Origin: an uncultured Chromatiaceae bacterium
GTDB taxonomy: Bacteria > Pseudomonadota > Gammaproteobacteria > Enterobacterales > Alteromonadaceae
Length of the DNA: 64,000 nt
Reading direction: 5' to 3'
Assembly (NCBI GenBank): GCA_937978655.1
Contig: CALJUX010000072.1
Span: 1-64,000, forward strand
A program made the position numbers and the translations under genes. The first letter of the stretch is position 1; every line of letters starts with the position of its first letter. Positions 61,443-64,000 of this stretch are shown here, one piece after another. The notes beneath the pieces are model-generated. The model had not been told where the DNA came from. It made no database searches and saw only the letters and a list, made by a program, of their open reading frames with translations.

Positions 61443-62300
61443 ATGGTGCCCGCTTCCCAATTGTATCTGGCCGCTGCGCTGTTATTGCTGGCAGAAGCCT
61501 GTTTTGCCGGTATTGGCGCCTTGGTGAAACTGACCAGTGAAACCGCCAGTCAGGCTCAGGTGGTGTTTTTCCGCAACTTTTTTGCCTTATTGGTCATGTT
61601 GCCGTGGATTTACCTGCAAGGACGCCAAATCCTGCAAACCCGCCGCTGGTATCTGCATCTGAGCCGTGCCACCACCGGTATCGTATCGATGTACTGCTTT
61701 TTTTATGTGATCAGCCAGTTACCGCTGGCGCAGGCCATGCTGGTCTTGCTGTTGTCACCTTTTGTCGTACCCGTCATCGCCCGCTTCTGGCTCAATGAGC
61801 GGCCCAGTCGTCTGACCTTACTGGCCATCGCATTGGGTTTTGTTGGGGTGTTTATTGCCATTCCGGTCAGTTCCGGCCCCGGAAATTTGCTGATGCTGGG
61901 GATCGGCTTATTGTCGGCCATTCTGGTTGCCGTGACAAAAACCACTATCCGCTATATGTCCGACACCGAACCCGCAGCCAGAATAGTGTTTTATTTTTCG
62001 CTGCTGACGACCATCATTTCTTTTGTGCCGGTGCCATTTGACTGGCACCCACTACCCGCCACGGCCTGGTGGGCCTTCGCCGGCATGGGGATATTGGCCG
62101 CCGTCGGCCAGATGGCGATGACCAGAGCCTATGCACTGGCGCCAGCCAGCGATATTGGCATGTGGACATACAGCAGTGTGGTTTTTGCCGGTTTGTTTGG
62201 CTATTGGTTCTGGCAGGAGCCGGTGACGACGGCGTGGTTTGCCGGCGTTTTGATTATTTTTTACGCCGGTTATATCACCAGCCGCCAGCGGTTAATCTGA
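61443..62300 (+). CDS. DMT-superfamily EamA transporter
   Basis: 285 residues with ten predicted membrane helices and two EamA repeats (first ending about 145, second beginning about 155). Motifs such as FFRNFFALLVMLPW and YALAPASDIGMWTYSSVVFAGLFGYWFWQEP in part are typical. Substrate is not readable; members export amino acids or metabolites. The ATG at 61443 has GTGGAG 5 bases before it; an earlier codon at 61419 is rejected. The gap upstream (61316-61442) shows no feature. Confidence 0.88.
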   Translation: MVPASQLYLAAALLLLAEACFAGIGALVKLTSETASQAQVVFFRNFFALLVMLPWIYLQGRQILQTRRWYLHLSRATTGIVSMYCFFYVISQLPLAQAMLVLLLSPFVVPVIARFWLNERPSRLTLLAIALGFVGVFIAIPVSSGPGNLLMLGIGLLSAILVAVTKTTIRYMSDTEPAARIVFYFSLLTTIISFVPVPFDWHPLPATAWWAFAGMGILAAVGQMAMTRAYALAPASDIGMWTYSSVVFAGLFGYWFWQEPVTTAWFAGVLIIFYAGYITSRQRLI

Positions 62301-62330
62301 CGCAACTCTGACGCAACAGAGCGGGCGACA

Positions 62331-62359
62331 CACCACCACTGTAAATTCACAGGGTGGTG
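62331..62359. terminator. Hairpin between convergent genes
   Basis: CACCACC pairs with GGTGGTG, then CTGT with ACAG, after one bulged base, around loop AAATTC. No T tract follows, so termination is probable rather than certain. Confidence 0.5.
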
Positions 62360-62406
62360 AAGCCACATCAGCAAGTGCAGAACAAAGGGGAAATGGCGGT
62401 CGCGCC

Positions 62407-62814
62407 TCAGAATGTGGCCAGCACTTTAACTTTATCAGTGACTGACGCTTTATCGACGTAACCTATCACACTGGGGTTCTGGCTGACCAAATCCAGCATC
62501 TCGGCATCGCTGTTGATCTCTTTTGGCGGCGTGCCTTTGCCGGTAAAGACCAGCTTTGACCAATAGGCTTTGATCTGACTACCCGATTTATTTAATACTT
62601 TTTGGTTAAATTGCTCGGTGGTTTTACTGCCTTCCGCCTGGCCTAACGGCAGTGCGGCTTTGCCATCAGGAAAACTTTTGCTGCGGCCGAGATAGATCTG
62701 AGCGATCGCTTCAGGGTTTAATGTGGCCGCATTGGATGGATGCACGACAATCGCCACTTCTGCAACCACCGACAAACTGAACAGTGCCATTGGCACCAAC
62801 AGGTATTTCTTCAT
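62407..62814 (-). CDS. Short PstS-like periplasmic protein
   Basis: 135 residues. Signal peptide (KKYLLVPMALFSLSVVA) then EVAIVVHPSNAATLNPEAIAQIYLGRSKSFPDG in part, the start of the phosphate-binding PstS-like fold. It is about half the length of true PstS and lacks a permease neighbour. Such short relatives are common in Alteromonadales, often with outer-membrane porins. Ligand unknown. The ATG at 62814 has GGAG 7 bases upstream; an earlier in-frame codon is rejected. Confidence 0.83.
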   Translation of the reverse strand: MKKYLLVPMALFSLSVVAEVAIVVHPSNAATLNPEAIAQIYLGRSKSFPDGKAALPLGQAEGSKTTEQFNQKVLNKSGSQIKAYWSKLVFTGKGTPPKEINSDAEMLDLVSQNPSVIGYVDKASVTDKVKVLATF

Positions 62815-63017
62815 TTTGAACTCCACACTGGCCTTACAACTTTTCACAAGTGTAGACCAGTATTCTGAACATACTGAAGCGAAAGCAAAATTTTACAACC
62901 AGACCCGCCCGGACCACTTCTGCCGGCGAATAAACTGCACAACGCTGGTACTTGCGCAGGGTGTCAGTTAAAATACGCGCCTTTTTTCCGTCCGACTTTT
63001 ACAGGCATATTCTGACC

Positions 63018-64000
63018 ATGAGCAAAAAGCTGCACATCAAAACCTGGGGCTGCCAGATGAACGAATACGATTCATCCAAAATGGCTGACTTATTAGATGC
63101 CACTCATGGCTTTACCCTGACTGAAGAAGCAGAAGATGCGGATGTTATCTTATTGAACACCTGCTCTATCCGCGAAAAAGCCCAGGAGAAAGTGTTTCAC
63201 CAACTGGGCCGCTGGCGTCCGCTTAAGAAGAAAAATCCGAATTTAATCATTGGTGTAGGTGGTTGTGTCGCCTCACAGGAAGGCGCCGCCATCCGCGAGC
63301 GCGCACCTTATGTCGACATCGTGTTTGGGCCGCAAACCCTGCACCGGCTGCCGGAGATGATCAATGCAGTGCGCGGTGACCGTTCACCGGTGGTCGATGT
63401 ATCTTTCCCGGAAATCGAAAAATTTGATCGGTTGCCGGAACCAAAAGCCGAAGGCCCGACCGCTTTTGTCTCGATTATGGAAGGCTGTTCAAAATATTGT
63501 ACTTTCTGCGTCGTGCCTTACACCCGTGGCGAGGAAGTCAGCCGGCCTTTGGATGACGTACTGCTCGAAATTGCGCAGCTGGCCGAACAAGGCGTACGTG
63601 AAGTAAATCTGCTGGGACAAAACGTCAACGCCTATCGCGGTGAAACCCATGACGGCAAAATCTGCCATTTTTCTGAGTTGTTACGTCTGGTCGCCGCCAT
63701 CGACGGCATTGACCGTATTCGTTACACCACGTCACATCCGGTGGAATTTACCGACGATATTATTGAAGTGTACCGGGATATTCCGGAACTGGTCGATCAC
63801 CTGCACTTGCCGGTCCAAAGCGGCTCAGACCGTATTCTGACGCTGATGAAACGTAACCACACGGCGCTCGAATACAAATCCAAGATCCGCAAACTGAAAA
63901 AAATCCGGCCTAACCTGTCGATGTCATCAGACTTTATCATTGGTTTCCCGGGTGAAACTGCCGAAGATTTCGCGCAAACGATGGAGCTTATCAGCGCTAT
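63018..64000 (+). CDS. miaB: tRNA methylthiotransferase MiaB, 5' part
   Basis: 327 residues, running off the window end. It adds the methylthio group to i6A37 in tRNA by radical SAM chemistry. The N-terminal UPF0004 domain has TWGCQMNEYDSSKM, LNTCSIREKAQEK and GVGGCVASQEG, giving its three cluster Cys. The radical-SAM motif CSKYCTFC is intact. The ATG at 63018 is followed by the family start. In many gammaproteobacteria ybeZ and ybeY follow; that would be off the window. Confidence 0.97.
   Translation, partial: MSKKLHIKTWGCQMNEYDSSKMADLLDATHGFTLTEEAEDADVILLNTCSIREKAQEKVFHQLGRWRPLKKKNPNLIIGVGGCVASQEGAAIRERAPYVDIVFGPQTLHRLPEMINAVRGDRSPVVDVSFPEIEKFDRLPEPKAEGPTAFVSIMEGCSKYCTFCVVPYTRGEEVSRPLDDVLLEIAQLAEQGVREVNLLGQNVNAYRGETHDGKICHFSELLRLVAAIDGIDRIRYTTSHPVEFTDDIIEVYRDIPELVDHLHLPVQSGSDRILTLMKRNHTALEYKSKIRKLKKIRPNLSMSSDFIIGFPGETAEDFAQTMELISA

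Noticed and set aside
1..64000. Mobile element, prophage, CRISPR or biosynthetic cluster
   Set aside because: No transposase, integrase, repeat-spacer array, phage gene or assembly-line enzyme is seen; gene order is typical chromosome.

Overview
The window is a 64-kb stretch of housekeeping-rich chromosome from a free-living aerobic gammaproteobacterium. Gene content and order (rpsP-rimM-trmD-rplS, ffh/ypjD/corB, rluD-pgeF/clpB/bamD, radA/PilZ/serB/ytjB, holD-rimI/prfC/argS) point to the Alteromonadales/Chromatiaceae group. A Rheinheimera- or Alishewanella-like genus is my best guess. This is inferred from gene content, because no 16S gene is present. I see no prophage, insertion sequence, CRISPR array or plasmid feature.

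Layout. Bases 1-60 are an Illumina index adapter, not genome, so 61 is the true contig edge inside gltD. 0.9-8.8 kb holds a small secreted protein, an exported amidase, DUF1840, aceK, tapT, an M14 peptidase/hydrolase pair, a small lipoprotein and a GNAT enzyme. 8.8-16 kb holds an AgcS alanine/Na+ symporter, mtgA, the aroF-tyrA operon behind two tandem TyrR-like boxes, a solute-binding protein and a ThrE exporter. 16-22 kb holds the ribosomal/tRNA-modification operon, ffh, ypjD and corB. 22-31 kb holds gshA, a CBS protein, a DUF4124 protein, clpB (with a textbook sigma-32 promoter), pgeF-rluD and bamD. 31-38 kb holds radA, a large two-PilZ protein, a hydrolase-serB pair, ytjB and a TatD DNase. 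38-44 kb holds an exported M28 peptidase and a TetR-HlyD-ABC drug-efflux operon. 44-50 kb holds pdxH, argS, prfC, holD-rimI and tRNA-Trp.

50-64 kb is the most interesting part. It holds a single-domain response regulator, a HopJ-family protein and a calcium-binding-motif protein behind a near-perfect flagellar sigma-28 (FliA) promoter. An Ada/AlkA fusion with ogt, pirin, mtnN and an orphan CbiB-like membrane protein follow. Next comes a 1,529-residue sensor ending in GGDEF-EAL. A DMT permease, a short PstS-like protein and the 5' part of miaB close the window.

How the genes connect. Several encode envelope and proteostasis functions (BamD, MtgA, ClpB, Ffh), translation and tRNA modification (RimM, TrmD, RluD, ArgS, PrfC, RimI, TapT, MiaB), and amino-acid metabolism (GltD, AroF-TyrA, SerB, GshA). 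There are two c-di-GMP-related proteins, the PilZ protein and the GGDEF-EAL sensor. The FliA-controlled protein adds a likely flagellar-regulon member outside any flagellar cluster. No wholly new multi-gene system is evident. The best candidates for new biology are the FliA-driven calcium-binding protein and the tetR start-codon hairpin.
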